Positions 1 to 11,542 of a DNA stretch of 64,000 nucleotides are shown here, piece after piece; the stretch's first letter is position 1, and the number at the start of each line of letters is the position of its first letter. A model generated the notes under the pieces. It saw nothing but the letters and a program-made list of their open reading frames with translations, searched no databases and was not told the origin of the DNA. The DNA lies in NCBI GenBank assembly GCA_007859745.1, contig SMLU01000001.1:2852001-2916000 (forward strand), given 5' to 3'. This stretch comes from Phycisphaerae bacterium RAS1 (GTDB lineage: Bacteria; Planctomycetota; Phycisphaerae; UBA1845; Fen-1342). A program made the translations under genes and the position numbers.

Positions 1-546
1 CGTCACGTCGTAACAGCCAGCGGCCAGCTCCGTGTCCACTCGAATGTCGCCACCTAGCACGTCGCACGCCGGAGGCGGAGGCGGGGGCGGCGGCGGCGGG
101 GGAGGAGGAGGGGGCGGAGGAAGCGGGGCCAACGACGCGGTCGCACACTCCGCGCGACATGGCGCCGATTCCTGCCCTTCGGCGTCCACGGCGGTGATCG
201 CGTAACAGTATCGCCGCCCACCGGTCGCGCTTTCGTCAATCCACTCGCCGATTTCCACCCCCTCGACGAAGCGCCCGTCGCGGTACACCCGGTAGGCGTT
301 CCGGCCGGAAACGGCCCACGTCAGCCGGATACTCGAGTCGGCGCGGGCCTGCGCGGCCAAACGGGTCGGCGTCTCTGGCTTGGACACGTTCTCAACGTCG
401 TCTTCGGGTTGCTCCTCGACCGGCGGCGTCGGGCCGGTTTCCGGCGAAGGCGGCTCCCCGTCCATGTCCGGACAGCCGCCCGCGAGAAGAAGTGCGACCA
501 CCAGCCACCCGGCCCCGCCAACCTTCACTCGAGACAGACGATTCAT
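1..546 (-). CDS. secreted lipoprotein with fibronectin-III-like domain, partial
   Basis: The frame is open from an ATG at 546 down to base 1, so 182 codons are visible and the C-terminus lies outside the window. A good Shine-Dalgarno (AGGAG) sits upstream of the ATG. The N-terminus is a lipoprotein signal with lipobox LLLAGGC, so Cys25 should be lipidated. Residues about 55-125 look like one fibronectin type III domain (SIRLTWAVSG, then YRVYRDG and YCYAITAVDAEG). A run of 17 prolines follows, then a new domain that begins CDVLGGDIRVDT, which could be the start of a beta-helix or carbohydrate-related module. The exact function is unknown; a surface-anchored protein with a stiff proline spacer is the inference. 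Confidence 0.75.
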   Translation of the reverse strand, partial: MNRLSRVKVGGAGWLVVALLLAGGCPDMDGEPPSPETGPTPPVEEQPEDDVENVSKPETPTRLAAQARADSSIRLTWAVSGRNAYRVYRDGRFVEGVEIGEWIDESATGGRRYCYAITAVDAEGQESAPCRAECATASLAPLPPPPPPPPPPPPPPPPPACDVLGGDIRVDTELAAGCYDVT

Positions 547-795
547 GTCCTGCTCCTGTGCCGTGCCTTGCAACCGGCCCGCGTGCCCACACGGCAAGCG
601 GCCGACATTGCAAGGACGACAACGGAGCGTCGTCGTCACGCGTGCGGAGCAGCAGATGGCGCCGTGGACCTCCCCCCACCAGCGGCGCAGACGAAAGAAC
701 AAGTGGATTTATCGAGCGCCGACGCGGCACGGTACGATGTCGGGGCTACCCTTGTTGGGCAGCATTCGACATTCGATATTCGCCCTTCGACAATC

Positions 796-1980
796 TCAGA
801 ACGCCGCCGCCCCGGTGATTTCCCGCCCCACCACAAGCTGGTGAATCGTCTCCGTCCCCTCATACGTAATCACGCTCTCCAGATTCAGCATGTGCCGCAC
901 CGGGCAGCACTCCACGCTGATCCCGCCCGCGCCCAGCAGGTCCCGGCATTCGCGGGCGATGTCCAGGCCCATGCGGACATTGTTCCACTTGGCCAGTGAC
1001 ACCTGCGTGTGGTGCATCTTCCCCTCGTCCTTCAGCTTGCCCAGCCGCCACACCAGAAGCTGCGCCGTCGTGATCCGCCGCAGCATGTTCGCCAGCCGCA
1101 TCTGCACGATCTGCTTATTGGCGATCGGTTCGCCGAACAGCACCCGCTGCTTGGCGAAGGTCAGCGCCTCCTGGTAGCACGCCTGCGCCGCGCCGATCGC
1201 TCCCCAGGCAATGCCGTACCGCGCCTGCGTCAGGCAGCCGAGCGGACCCGCCAGCCCCGCCGCCTCGGGCAGACGGTTGCGCTCCGGCACGCGCACGTTG
1301 TCGAAAAACAGCTCGCTGGTGATCGACGCCCGCAGCGAAAACTTGTGCGCGATGTCGCGGGCCGTGTAGCCGGGCGTTCCTTTCTCGACCAGGAAGCCGC
1401 GGATGCCGTCGTCGGTGTTGGCCCAGACGACAGCGACATCGGCGATGGTCCCGCTGGTGATCCACATTTTCGCCCCGTTGATCACCCAGTCGCCGCCCTG
1501 CTTTTTGGCGAAGGTCTTCATCGCCCCCGGGTCCGAGCCGCCGTCCGGCTCGGTCAAGCCGAAGCAGCCGATCTTTTCAGCCTTCGCCATCGCCGGCAGC
1601 CACTGCTTCTTGTGCTCGTCGGAGCCGTAGCGGTGGATCGGATACATCACCAGCCCGCTCTGCACGGACGCGAAGCTGCGCAGCCCGCTGTCGCCGCGCT
1701 CCAGCTCCTGCATGATCAGGCCGTACGCGACGTTTGACAGTCCGGCGCAGCCGTAATCCTTGAACGTCGGCCCGAACAGGCCCATCTCGGCCATCTCCGG
1801 CACGAGCTCCTTGGGAAACCGCTCATGCTCAAAACAGCCGGCGATGATCGGCAGGACGCGCTCATCGACGAAGCGACCGACCAGCGCCTGCACCTGCCGC
1901 TCTTCGTCGGTCAGCAGCCCGGCGAGCACGAAGAAATCCGGCGACTTGGCATCCTGAATCAGCGCGTCCATTTCGAGCAC
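796..1980 (-). CDS. gcdH: glutaryl-CoA dehydrogenase-like acyl-CoA dehydrogenase
   Basis: 394 residues, a normal length for the family. FAD-dependent oxidative decarboxylation of glutaryl-CoA to crotonyl-CoA (lysine/tryptophan degradation) is the best guess. The flavin/substrate motif CFGLTEPDGGSDPG is present, and the C-terminal YEGTETIHQLVVGR resembles the glutaryl-CoA subgroup; its Glu (about residue 374) is the expected catalytic base. The Arg in GLRSFASVQSGLVM matches the glutarate-binding Arg of this subgroup. I chose a GTG start at 1980 because AGGAGA lies 6 nt before it; the ATG at 1971 is the alternative. A TAAGAT box upstream could be its -10. The neighbours do not form an obvious pathway with it. 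Confidence 0.88.
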   Translation of the reverse strand: MLEMDALIQDAKSPDFFVLAGLLTDEERQVQALVGRFVDERVLPIIAGCFEHERFPKELVPEMAEMGLFGPTFKDYGCAGLSNVAYGLIMQELERGDSGLRSFASVQSGLVMYPIHRYGSDEHKKQWLPAMAKAEKIGCFGLTEPDGGSDPGAMKTFAKKQGGDWVINGAKMWITSGTIADVAVVWANTDDGIRGFLVEKGTPGYTARDIAHKFSLRASITSELFFDNVRVPERNRLPEAAGLAGPLGCLTQARYGIAWGAIGAAQACYQEALTFAKQRVLFGEPIANKQIVQMRLANMLRRITTAQLLVWRLGKLKDEGKMHHTQVSLAKWNNVRMGLDIARECRDLLGAGGISVECCPVRHMLNLESVITYEGTETIHQLVVGREITGAAAF

Positions 1981-2050
1981 GGAGCGTCTCCTGCGGGTGA
2001 TTCGATAGGGCGATCTTAGCCGTTTGCACCGCCGACCGGGAGTGCGGCGA

Positions 2051-2086
2051 TCCGGGTGGGACGGGCGTCTCGCCCGTCCCCGTTCC
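2051..2086. repeat. palindromic repeat family B
   Basis: The core GGGTGGGACGGGCG is followed by TCTCGCCCGTCC, giving a short hairpin. The same palindrome recurs at 11416-11473 (as an inverted pair) and at 41293-41318. It lies in the 229-bp gap between the divergent gcdH and ROK kinase genes. Confidence 0.75.
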
Positions 2087-2209
2087 CCCCCAAGCGTCCA
2101 CCGCCGCCCGCGCCGGTCCCTCGTCTCGACGCCGACTTGTTTCATCCGCCCGCCGCGAGGATGATCGCCGCCGACGCCGCGGTCGCAAACCCGGTCGGCG
2201 AGGCACGAC

Positions 2210-3187
2210 ATGGAAAAACACGCAGCCATCGGCATCGACATCGGCGGCACGAACATCAAGGCCGGACTCTTCCGCAGCCTGCCGATCCCCCTGTTTCGCC
2301 GCTCGATCGATACGCAGGCGTCCGCCGGCTTTGAGCACGTGTTTACCCGGCTGATCGCGCTGATCGACGCCATGCTCGCGGACGCGGGCCTCTCGCGCGA
2401 CGAGCTGGTCGGCATCGGCGTCGGGGCGCCGGGACCGATGTCGTATGAGCACGGCGTCATTCACAACGCGCCGAACCTGCCGGGCTGGGAGAACGTCCCG
2501 CTGCGCGAGCGGCTGCGCGAGGCGACCGGCGTCGCCACGGTCGTCGAGAACGACGCCAACGCGGCGGCGTACGGCGAGTTCATCGGCGGCGCCGGGCGCG
2601 GTTCGCACAGCCTGGTGCTGCTGACGCTGGGCACGGGCATCGGCGGGGGGATCGTGCTCGACGGACGCGTGTGGCGCGGCCGCTTCGACAACGCCGGCGA
2701 GGTCGGGCACATGCTGATCGAACCCGGCGGGCGGCCCTGCCCCTGCGGACAGTCGGGCTGCCTGGAGCGCTACGCCTCGGCCGCCGCCGTGGCGGAGCGG
2801 GCGGTCGAGGCCATTCGCGCCGGCCAGTCGAGCGAATTGGCGGCCCGGGTTGCGAAAGGCGCGGCGATCGACGCGCGCGACGTGCTGCGGGCGGCCGACG
2901 AGGGCGACGAGCTTTGCGGCCGAATCTGGGATGACGCCGCTCGCTGGCTGGCGACGGCGTGCGTGACGCTGCGGCACCTTCTCAATCCCGAGCTGATCAT
3001 TTTCTCCGGCGGAATGGTGAACGCGGCCGAGCGGCTGCTGGAGCCGGTTCAGCGGCACTTCGACGCGCTGAGCTGGAAGATCGCCCCCGACGCGCCGCGC
3101 CTGGCGATCGCGACGCTCGGCCCGGACGCCGGAATGACCGGCGCCGCGGCTCTGGCCGGAGAGATTCAGAGCGAGCCGCGCGTGTGA
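2210..3187 (+). CDS. ROK-family sugar kinase (glucokinase-like)
   Basis: 325 residues. The ATP-binding DIGGTNIKAG lies at the N-terminus and a second phosphate motif, TLGTGIGGGIV, in the middle. EVGHM with CPCGQSGCLERYAS gives the ROK zinc site (Cys-x-Cys-x4-Cys). Phosphorylation of glucose, or of an N-acylated hexose, in the cytoplasm is the likely role; ROK sequence alone does not settle the sugar. The ATG at 2210 is the only start before the ATP motif. The last residues (SEPRV, then TGA) are encoded by the first unit of a palindromic repeat array, so the native C-terminus may have been replaced. The next gene is more than 400 bp away. Confidence 0.88.
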   Translation: MEKHAAIGIDIGGTNIKAGLFRSLPIPLFRRSIDTQASAGFEHVFTRLIALIDAMLADAGLSRDELVGIGVGAPGPMSYEHGVIHNAPNLPGWENVPLRERLREATGVATVVENDANAAAYGEFIGGAGRGSHSLVLLTLGTGIGGGIVLDGRVWRGRFDNAGEVGHMLIEPGGRPCPCGQSGCLERYASAAAVAERAVEAIRAGQSSELAARVAKGAAIDARDVLRAADEGDELCGRIWDDAARWLATACVTLRHLLNPELIIFSGGMVNAAERLLEPVQRHFDALSWKIAPDAPRLAIATLGPDAGMTGAAALAGEIQSEPRV

Positions 3188-3391
3188 GCAAGCGGTGTTC
3201 TTTCCGAGCTGCGCGTGTAAGCAAGCGGTGTTTCTTCCGAGCCGCGCGTGTGAGCAAGCGGTCTTTTCCGAGCCGCGCGCGTGAGCTAGCGGACTTTTCC
3301 GAGCCGCGCGCGTGAGCGAGCGGTTCATTTCGGCATCTCCGGAACCGCTCCCTCACGGTCGCGGCTCTGAAAGGCACGGTCGCAGCTCGGA
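3173..3391. repeat. family A repeat array (five direct units plus inverted partners)
   Basis: Five direct units of the type GAGCCGCGCGTGTGAGCAAG follow each other every 30-36 bp from 3173. The inverted forms CTCCCTCACGGTCGCGGCTC (to 3367) and CGGTCGCAGCTCGGA come next. Single or paired copies occur at 6184, 12158, 30051, 31348 and 33938. The first unit overlaps the 3' end of the ROK kinase gene. The rest of the gap to 3611 holds no convincing gene, only a TATACT box at 3468-3473. Confidence 0.85.
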
Positions 3392-3611
3392 AAGAGCTTT
3401 GGTGTTGGGTGCCATGCCGACGGCCTTTGCGTCGGCATGCCCACGCGAGGTCCGCCTCGAAATAGGGTATACTTGGGCCCAAGGCAGTTCGCAGGGGCGA
3501 CGGCGTGTAGTGGACGCGTTGACGCAATTCACCCACGCGCACGCGGCGGCTCGGCGATCGCTCGATGGAGGGCGTGCGGTGCGCGGCGAAGAACGGAGGG
3601 CTACTAGTTCG

Positions 3612-6068
3612 ATGCCATCAATGCGGCAGACTTCGGCCATGTTTGCGGCGTTCCTACTCGCAGCTCTAGCGGCTGCGCTGTCTGCGACTCCTGGTCGTGC
3701 GCAATCTTGTGGGATGCAGGATCTGGGCACGCTGGGTGGGCCGAATTCCACGCCGCAGGGTGTCTCGGCCGATGGTGCTGTGATCGTGGGCACGGCCCAA
3801 ATCGCCGTCTCTCAGTATCGTGCTTTCCGCTGGACGGCGGCCGGGGGAATGCAGAACTTGGGCACGTTAGGCGGGTCGTACTCCGGGGCGAGTGGCGTCT
3901 CGGCCGACGGCGCAGTGATCGTGGGAAGCGCCCGGGACGAAGACGGATTCACCCAAGCGTTCCGCTGGACGGTCGTTGGTGGGATGCAGAATCTTTTGCT
4001 GGGTGGTGCGGCGAATGGCGTCTCGGCCAACGGCGCTGTGCTCACAGGGTCGGGTGGGCAGTACGCTCTCCGCTGGACCGCCGCTGATGGTTGGCAGTAT
4101 CTGGGCACGCTGGGTGGCGGGTTGGCCGTGGCGACGGGCATATCGGCCGACGGCGCTGTGATCGTGGGGTACTCGAACAACGCAGCCAATCAGCGGCGTG
4201 CGTTCCGCTGGACCGTCGGCGACGGCATGCAGGATCTGGGCGCGCTGGGTGGGCTGTCCTCCAGAGCGAGTGCCGTCTCGGCCGATGGCGCGGTGATTGT
4301 GGGGACGGCCAATAACGCAGCCGGACTCGATCACGCGTTCCGCTGGACGGTCATGGGCGGCATGCAGGACTTAGGCACGCTGGGTGGACCGTTATCCGGG
4401 GCGGACGCCGTCTCGGCCGACGGCGCCGTGGCTGTTGGGTATGCCTACACTTCGCGCGATTTGCTTGTGCACGCGTTCCGCTGGAACGCCGCTGACGGCA
4501 TGGAGGATCTTGGCACGCTCGGCGGCTCGCAATCGGAGGCGAACGCCGTCTCGGCCGATGGCGCTGTGATCGTGGGGAGGGCCAATAACGCAGCCGGACT
4601 CGATCATGCGTTCCGCTGGACGGTCATGGGAGGAATGCAGGACTTGGGCACGCTGGGTGGGCTGTCCTCCGAAGCGAGTGGCGTCTCGGCAGATGGCGCG
4701 GTGATCGTGGGGTACGCTGACAACGCAGCCAATCAACTGCGCGCGTTCCGCTGGACTGTTCCCGATCCCGACTCCGATGGCGATGGTCTGCCGGATTCGT
4801 GGGAGACCGAAGGGTGCGGGATCCCGTTGCCGACCGGCGGAAGATTGAGCCTATTTGATATGGGAGCTCGCCCAGATCGCCGGGACATATTTGTCGAGAT
4901 TGACTCGATGTTTGGCTATGCTCCCCATGAAAGCGCGATGCAGCTGGTTGTTGATGCGTTTGCGGCTGCGCCCAATAGCGGGATCGTGCTCCACCTAATC
5001 GACGGAGGCGACCCGGGGCTTGATCCGGTACCGCTTCCTGCGAACGCCCAGCTCGCATTCAACCTTACGAGCTCCTATTTCGGCAGCGAAGCCGAAAGAA
5101 ACTCAACCGATCCCGAGGTAATCGCGAAGCTGGCTGCAAAACGTTTGTTTATGCGTCACTGCGTGTTTGTGAGCGCGTACTGCAATGAGCAGGGCGAATG
5201 CCCCGCCGGCCTCGCCGCAGGAATGCCGAGCAACGAGTTCTTTGTTGCGCTCGGCCCATTCGGCGCGCATGCTTCCGCATTCGAATACCAGGCGGGCACA
5301 TTCATCCACGAACTGGGGCACACGCTTGGCCTTTCGCACGGCGGCCGTGTGGACGATTGGTCTACTCGCTTCAACTACAAGCCAAATTATTACAGCGTCA
5401 TGAACTACCTCTGGATTTGGCCGCATGTTTGGAATGTCGGCGGTTGGAGGCTGGACTATTCGCGCGAGGCGTGGAGTGACCTCGACGAGCTGTCGCTTGC
5501 AGAACATGACGGATTGCGAGTTCCGACCGGTGCATCTGTACCGCAAGGTACCTGCGTGCCGTTCTCAAATGGAAACACGACTACTGGTTGCGCTCATGCT
5601 GCCCCTGGTTGGTGGGCCGATTGGAACGGCGACCACCTTCTCACTGAGAATCCGGTATCGGCAGACATCAATTTCCCCGGCGCACCGGGCGGTGCGCCGG
5701 GTTACGACCTGCTAAGAGGCCACGATGATTGGTCGAATTTGGTTTTCAACTTTCGGAGTAGTCCGTACTACTTGACGGGATTGCTCGGCGGATCGCGCGG
5801 TACAAACGACGTCGGCACCTGCATTACACCCGAGATCGCGGCTTTCCTGAGCGTATTGACATTCCCAAACAACTCCCTCGGCGACCTGAATTGCGACGGC
5901 GCCGCCGACGTGCTCGACATTAACGCGTTCGTGCTGGCACTGATCGATCCGGCCGGGTACGCCGCCATGTTTCCGGATTGCAATATTCTGAACGGCGACA
6001 TCGACGGCGACGGGCAGACGACCGTGCTGGATATCAACCCGTTCGTCGATTTGCTCCTGGGAGGATGA
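3612..6068 (+). CDS. secreted HAF-repeat metzincin-type metalloprotease with dockerin-like tail
   Basis: 818 residues from the ATG at 3612 (GGAGG 12 nt upstream); an upstream-extended frame is only repeat DNA. A signal peptide (FLLAALAAALSATPGRAQS) is followed by eight HAF repeats of about 45 residues (35-385; pattern MQDLGTLGG ... VSADGAVIVG ... AFRWT). A calcium-type linker (PDSDGDGLPDSWE) comes next. The peptidase region carries HELGHTLGLSH at 566-576, the zinc motif HExxHxxGxxH, and SVMNY at 595-599, a Met-turn; together these indicate a metzincin. From about residue 757 a dockerin-like tail (GDLNCDG ... VLDINAF ... VLDINPF) follows. I infer a surface or secreted protease; the substrate is unknown. 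HAF repeats joined to a metzincin is unusual. Confidence 0.85.
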   Translation: MPSMRQTSAMFAAFLLAALAAALSATPGRAQSCGMQDLGTLGGPNSTPQGVSADGAVIVGTAQIAVSQYRAFRWTAAGGMQNLGTLGGSYSGASGVSADGAVIVGSARDEDGFTQAFRWTVVGGMQNLLLGGAANGVSANGAVLTGSGGQYALRWTAADGWQYLGTLGGGLAVATGISADGAVIVGYSNNAANQRRAFRWTVGDGMQDLGALGGLSSRASAVSADGAVIVGTANNAAGLDHAFRWTVMGGMQDLGTLGGPLSGADAVSADGAVAVGYAYTSRDLLVHAFRWNAADGMEDLGTLGGSQSEANAVSADGAVIVGRANNAAGLDHAFRWTVMGGMQDLGTLGGLSSEASGVSADGAVIVGYADNAANQLRAFRWTVPDPDSDGDGLPDSWETEGCGIPLPTGGRLSLFDMGARPDRRDIFVEIDSMFGYAPHESAMQLVVDAFAAAPNSGIVLHLIDGGDPGLDPVPLPANAQLAFNLTSSYFGSEAERNSTDPEVIAKLAAKRLFMRHCVFVSAYCNEQGECPAGLAAGMPSNEFFVALGPFGAHASAFEYQAGTFIHELGHTLGLSHGGRVDDWSTRFNYKPNYYSVMNYLWIWPHVWNVGGWRLDYSREAWSDLDELSLAEHDGLRVPTGASVPQGTCVPFSNGNTTTGCAHAAPGWWADWNGDHLLTENPVSADINFPGAPGGAPGYDLLRGHDDWSNLVFNFRSSPYYLTGLLGGSRGTNDVGTCITPEIAAFLSVLTFPNNSLGDLNCDGAADVLDINAFVLALIDPAGYAAMFPDCNILNGDIDGDGQTTVLDINPFVDLLLGG

Positions 6069-6100
6069 TGGCGAGCGGCATGCCGGCGCGCTTGACCGAC

Positions 6101-6176
6101 GGTAGCGTCGGACCTCCGCGCCCGACGGCGTTTTCCGAGGTTTGTCGCGCCGTCGGACACAGAGGTCCGACGCTAC
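6101..6176. repeat. family C palindrome pair
   Basis: TAGCGTCGGACCTCCG and the inverted CGGACACAGAGGTCCGACGC are separated by about 25 bp. The family recurs as the 20.9-21.3 kb array, inside the gene at 58.5 kb, and at 61.25 kb. Confidence 0.75.
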
Positions 6177-6183
6177 AGGCTCC

Positions 6184-6212
6184 GCTCCCTTACCGTCGCG
6201 GCTCGGAAGTTT
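6184..6212. repeat. family A half-element
   Basis: CTCCCTTACCGTCGCGGCTC, the inverted half of family A, lies just beyond the 3' end of the pyruvate phosphate dikinase gene. Confidence 0.65.
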
Positions 6213-9056
<2,844 letters not shown>

Positions 9057-9197
9057 GGCTTGACTTTCGTTAGCGGTACGCCGATTCAGATCGCGAACCC
9101 ACGACTCGGCGTGCGACGTACCGGACCGTGCCGAAGGGGTGAATGATACGACAAAAACGCGGCGCCGTCAGCGGTGTGGAAGTCATGGACTGCTGTA

Positions 9198-10611
9198 GGG
9201 TCGGCATCAACTTAGTGGGTAGTTTTCAGGCGACCCTGGCTAACGGTCGCGTGTTCCAGACGCGCTCCCAGTCGCTGTTGAGGTGGGCGACGCGGAGCGA
9301 GAGGACGTTTTGGGATCCGGCCTTGGACCAGCGCATTCCGCAGCGTTTCATCCGCAGGGCGACCACGTGCTTGCAGGCCGCTTCGACCCGGCCCGAGCCG
9401 ATGTCCAGGCCCATCTCTCGGAAGCGGTCATAGGCCAATCGATCGTCCTGGTTCTCGATGTAGGTGATCAGGGCTTGTAACGCCGCCCGCTTGTTCTTGG
9501 CGCGCGTGCCGCAGCGCTCGGCCTTCAACTGGTCGAGAATCGCGCGCACCTGCCCGTCCCACAGCAGCGTTTCGATCGATTTCACCCAGCTCGCCGTTTC
9601 CGGCGTTTGCTCGCCCCCCAGGGCCCGCCCGCAGGTCCACACGTGCTCCATCGCGTGATACCAGTCCACGATGCAGACCGCCTCTTTCAACAACCCGCCG
9701 ATGTGCTCCCAGATCCACCGCGCCCCGTCGCCCAGCAGCACCACGCGCCGGGCCCGCTCCAGGCCGCAGCGACAGGCCAATTCCCAGACAAACGACACGA
9801 ACGCCGCCGCGCCTTCAAACCGCACCCCGTAGCGCACTTCGCGATCCACGCCGGCGGGCTGGCCGGGCTGATCCCAATAGCACGCCACGCACTTGGCTTC
9901 GTGCCAGCCGTCCGCCTGGTGCACCTGCACGCCGTCCACGGTCACATAGAACGTCTCCGGCGACGCCTCCGCCGGCGGCGCTTTCCACTCCGCCATGGCC
10001 GCGGCCCGCTGCTGCCCCTGCTGCGCCGCCACCCCGCCCACCCGCTCCGTCAGCCGCTCAATCGTCGCTTCGCTCAGCCGCTGACCGGTCAGCGCGTACA
10101 ACGTGGACGCGGCGCTGGCAAACGTGTTCTCAATCCCCAAGAGCGCCGCCGCCTTCGCCAGACCGACGCTCTCGGCCCCCGCCCCCAACCCCACCCGCTC
10201 GTCGTACGGCAACGCCGACCGGCCGCAAGACCGGCAGCGGTAGTACGCACGCCGAATCCCGATCTGACCCATCTGCGTCGCAATCAGCTTGGGCCGCTGA
10301 TCCACAAACCGCTGCGCCCCGCCGCACCCGCACACCCGGCTGGTTCCCTCATACCCCAGCTTCTGCCGCCCCAAATGAAGCTCGACCGCTCTTGCCCCGA
10401 TCCGCCGAACCGCCTCCAGAACCGCCGTTTCCACCTGCGTCAGATCGTCCGACAGAATCGCCCCATCCTCCCCGCAAAACGCCAACACCTGCTCGGCAAC
10501 GCTGGTAAGATCCACGTTTGGCCCTCCTTGGCCAATGGCTCGCTCAAACTCCACGCCATTGAAACCGAGGACAGGGCCTTTGTCTTTTACCCACTAAGTT
10601 GATGCCGACCC
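9198..10611 (-). mobile_element. intact ISKra4-family insertion sequence, 1414 bp
   Basis: The element is bounded by perfect 24-bp terminal inverted repeats (9198-9221 and 10588-10611; outer end GGGTCGGCATC, inner end TTAGTGGGTA). It is flanked by identical 9-bp direct repeats ACTGCTGTA at 9189-9197 and 10612-10620, the target-site duplication. One transposase gene fills it. Perfect ends and a perfect duplication suggest a recent insertion. The target is the gap between ppdK and a GNAT gene. Confidence 0.93.
9226..10515 (-). CDS. ISKra4-family transposase
   Basis: 429 residues from a GTG at 10515, preceded by AAGGAGGG with a 6-nt spacer. A longer frame from GTG 10554 lacks such a site. Zinc-binding cysteines near the N-terminus (CGCGG and RCRSCGR) are followed by a DDE-type core: TVDGVQV, then LLGDGARWIWEHI, then the glutamate region GSGRVEAACKHVV with MKRCGMRWS. 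This is the layout of the ISKra4 family. The frame is undamaged and fills the IS, so it should be active. Confidence 0.9.
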   Translation of the reverse strand: MDLTSVAEQVLAFCGEDGAILSDDLTQVETAVLEAVRRIGARAVELHLGRQKLGYEGTSRVCGCGGAQRFVDQRPKLIATQMGQIGIRRAYYRCRSCGRSALPYDERVGLGAGAESVGLAKAAALLGIENTFASAASTLYALTGQRLSEATIERLTERVGGVAAQQGQQRAAAMAEWKAPPAEASPETFYVTVDGVQVHQADGWHEAKCVACYWDQPGQPAGVDREVRYGVRFEGAAAFVSFVWELACRCGLERARRVVLLGDGARWIWEHIGGLLKEAVCIVDWYHAMEHVWTCGRALGGEQTPETASWVKSIETLLWDGQVRAILDQLKAERCGTRAKNKRAALQALITYIENQDDRLAYDRFREMGLDIGSGRVEAACKHVVALRMKRCGMRWSKAGSQNVLSLRVAHLNSDWERVWNTRPLARVA

Positions 10612-10777
10612 ACTGCTGTACGTTTGCGTGGCAGCTTCGGCGGGGTCGCAATCCGAGCCCCAATCGCGAGCGCGCGGGTGTTGGTACGAGTGTCACCCGA
10701 TCGTGAAAATGCCCACGCGCTTGCGCTTGGGGCTCGGTTCCCATTGGGCCTCCGCCAAACCTGTCGCGCAACCCTGC

Positions 10778-10783
10778 TATACT
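10778..10783 (+). promoter_or_regulatory. -10-like box TATACT
   Basis: TATACT ends 9 nt before the ATG of the GNAT gene, and no Shine-Dalgarno is visible. A transcript starting here would have almost no leader. No clear -35. Confidence 0.4.
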
Positions 10784-10792
10784 GCGCCTCAA

Positions 10793-11389
10793 ATGCGATT
10801 CACCTTCCGACCCCTGACGCCCGACCGCTGGCGCGACCTGGAAGCGCTCTTCGGGCAGCGCGGCGCGTGCGGCGGCTGCTGGTGCATGTGGTGGCGCGTG
10901 CGGGCCACAGAGTTCAACAAGAACAAGGGAGACCGCAACCGGGCGGCGTTCCGCGCCGTCGTCGCCGCCGGCCCGCCGCCTGGGCTGTTGGCCTACGCCG
11001 GCGCGGCGCCGGTCGGCTGGTGCGCAGTGGCGCCGCGGCAGACCTACGTGCGCCTTGCGACGTCGCGTGTGCTCGCGCCGCTCGACGCGCAGCCGGTCTG
11101 GTCGATCACCTGTTTCTTCATCGCCGCCACGTGGCGCCGGAAGGGGCTGAGCACGGCTCTGATCCGCGCCGCGGTGACGTTTGCGCGCTCGCATGGGGCG
11201 AAGATTATCGAAGGCTATCCGGTGGAGCCGCGTCGCGGGGCGATTCCCGCGGCCTTTGCGTGGACGGGCCTGCCGCGGGCGTTCGAGAAGGCCGGCTTTC
11301 AGGAGGCAACGCGGCGCTCGCCGACGCGGCCGATTATGCGGAAGAGCGTTCGGCCCGTGGCGCGGGCGATCTCCACGCCGCCAAACTAA
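10793..11389 (+). CDS. GNAT-family N-acetyltransferase
   Basis: 198 residues. The start ATG at 10793 begins MRFTFRPLTPDRWRDLEALF. A Cys/Trp-rich N-terminal motif (GACGGCWCMWWR) typifies one GNAT subgroup. The acetyl-CoA-binding region is CFFIAATWRRKGLSTALI, with the R-x-x-G-x-x/A loop expected for the family, and a conserved GYPVEPRRG follows. It should transfer an acetyl group to an amine; the acceptor is unknown. It is monocistronic, with the IS immediately upstream and a palindrome pair downstream. Confidence 0.85.
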   Translation: MRFTFRPLTPDRWRDLEALFGQRGACGGCWCMWWRVRATEFNKNKGDRNRAAFRAVVAAGPPPGLLAYAGAAPVGWCAVAPRQTYVRLATSRVLAPLDAQPVWSITCFFIAATWRRKGLSTALIRAAVTFARSHGAKIIEGYPVEPRRGAIPAAFAWTGLPRAFEKAGFQEATRRSPTRPIMRKSVRPVARAISTPPN

Positions 11390-11415
11390 CGTAGCCAGTA
11401 AAAATTGTGCATCAT

Positions 11416-11473
11416 GGGTGGGACGGGCGTCTCGCCCGTCTACGCGCGACGGGCGAGACGCCCGTCCCACCCA
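11416..11473. repeat. family B inverted pair
   Basis: Two family B palindromes in opposite orientation (11416-11440 and 11449-11473) can pair into one long hairpin of about 25 bp. They lie between the GNAT and gmhA genes and could act as a bidirectional transcription end. Confidence 0.8.
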
Positions 11474-11542
11474 ATTGCGCGAGTGCCGCGTGCCATTGCC
11501 GGCTGGCTCGACCTGCGACGGTTCATGCGGTAGATAGGCGAC

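Noticed and set aside
3312-3611. 100-codon upstream extension of the HAF/metzincin frame
   Set aside because: It is mostly family A repeat and random-looking sequence; the signal peptide and GGAGG place the start at 3612.
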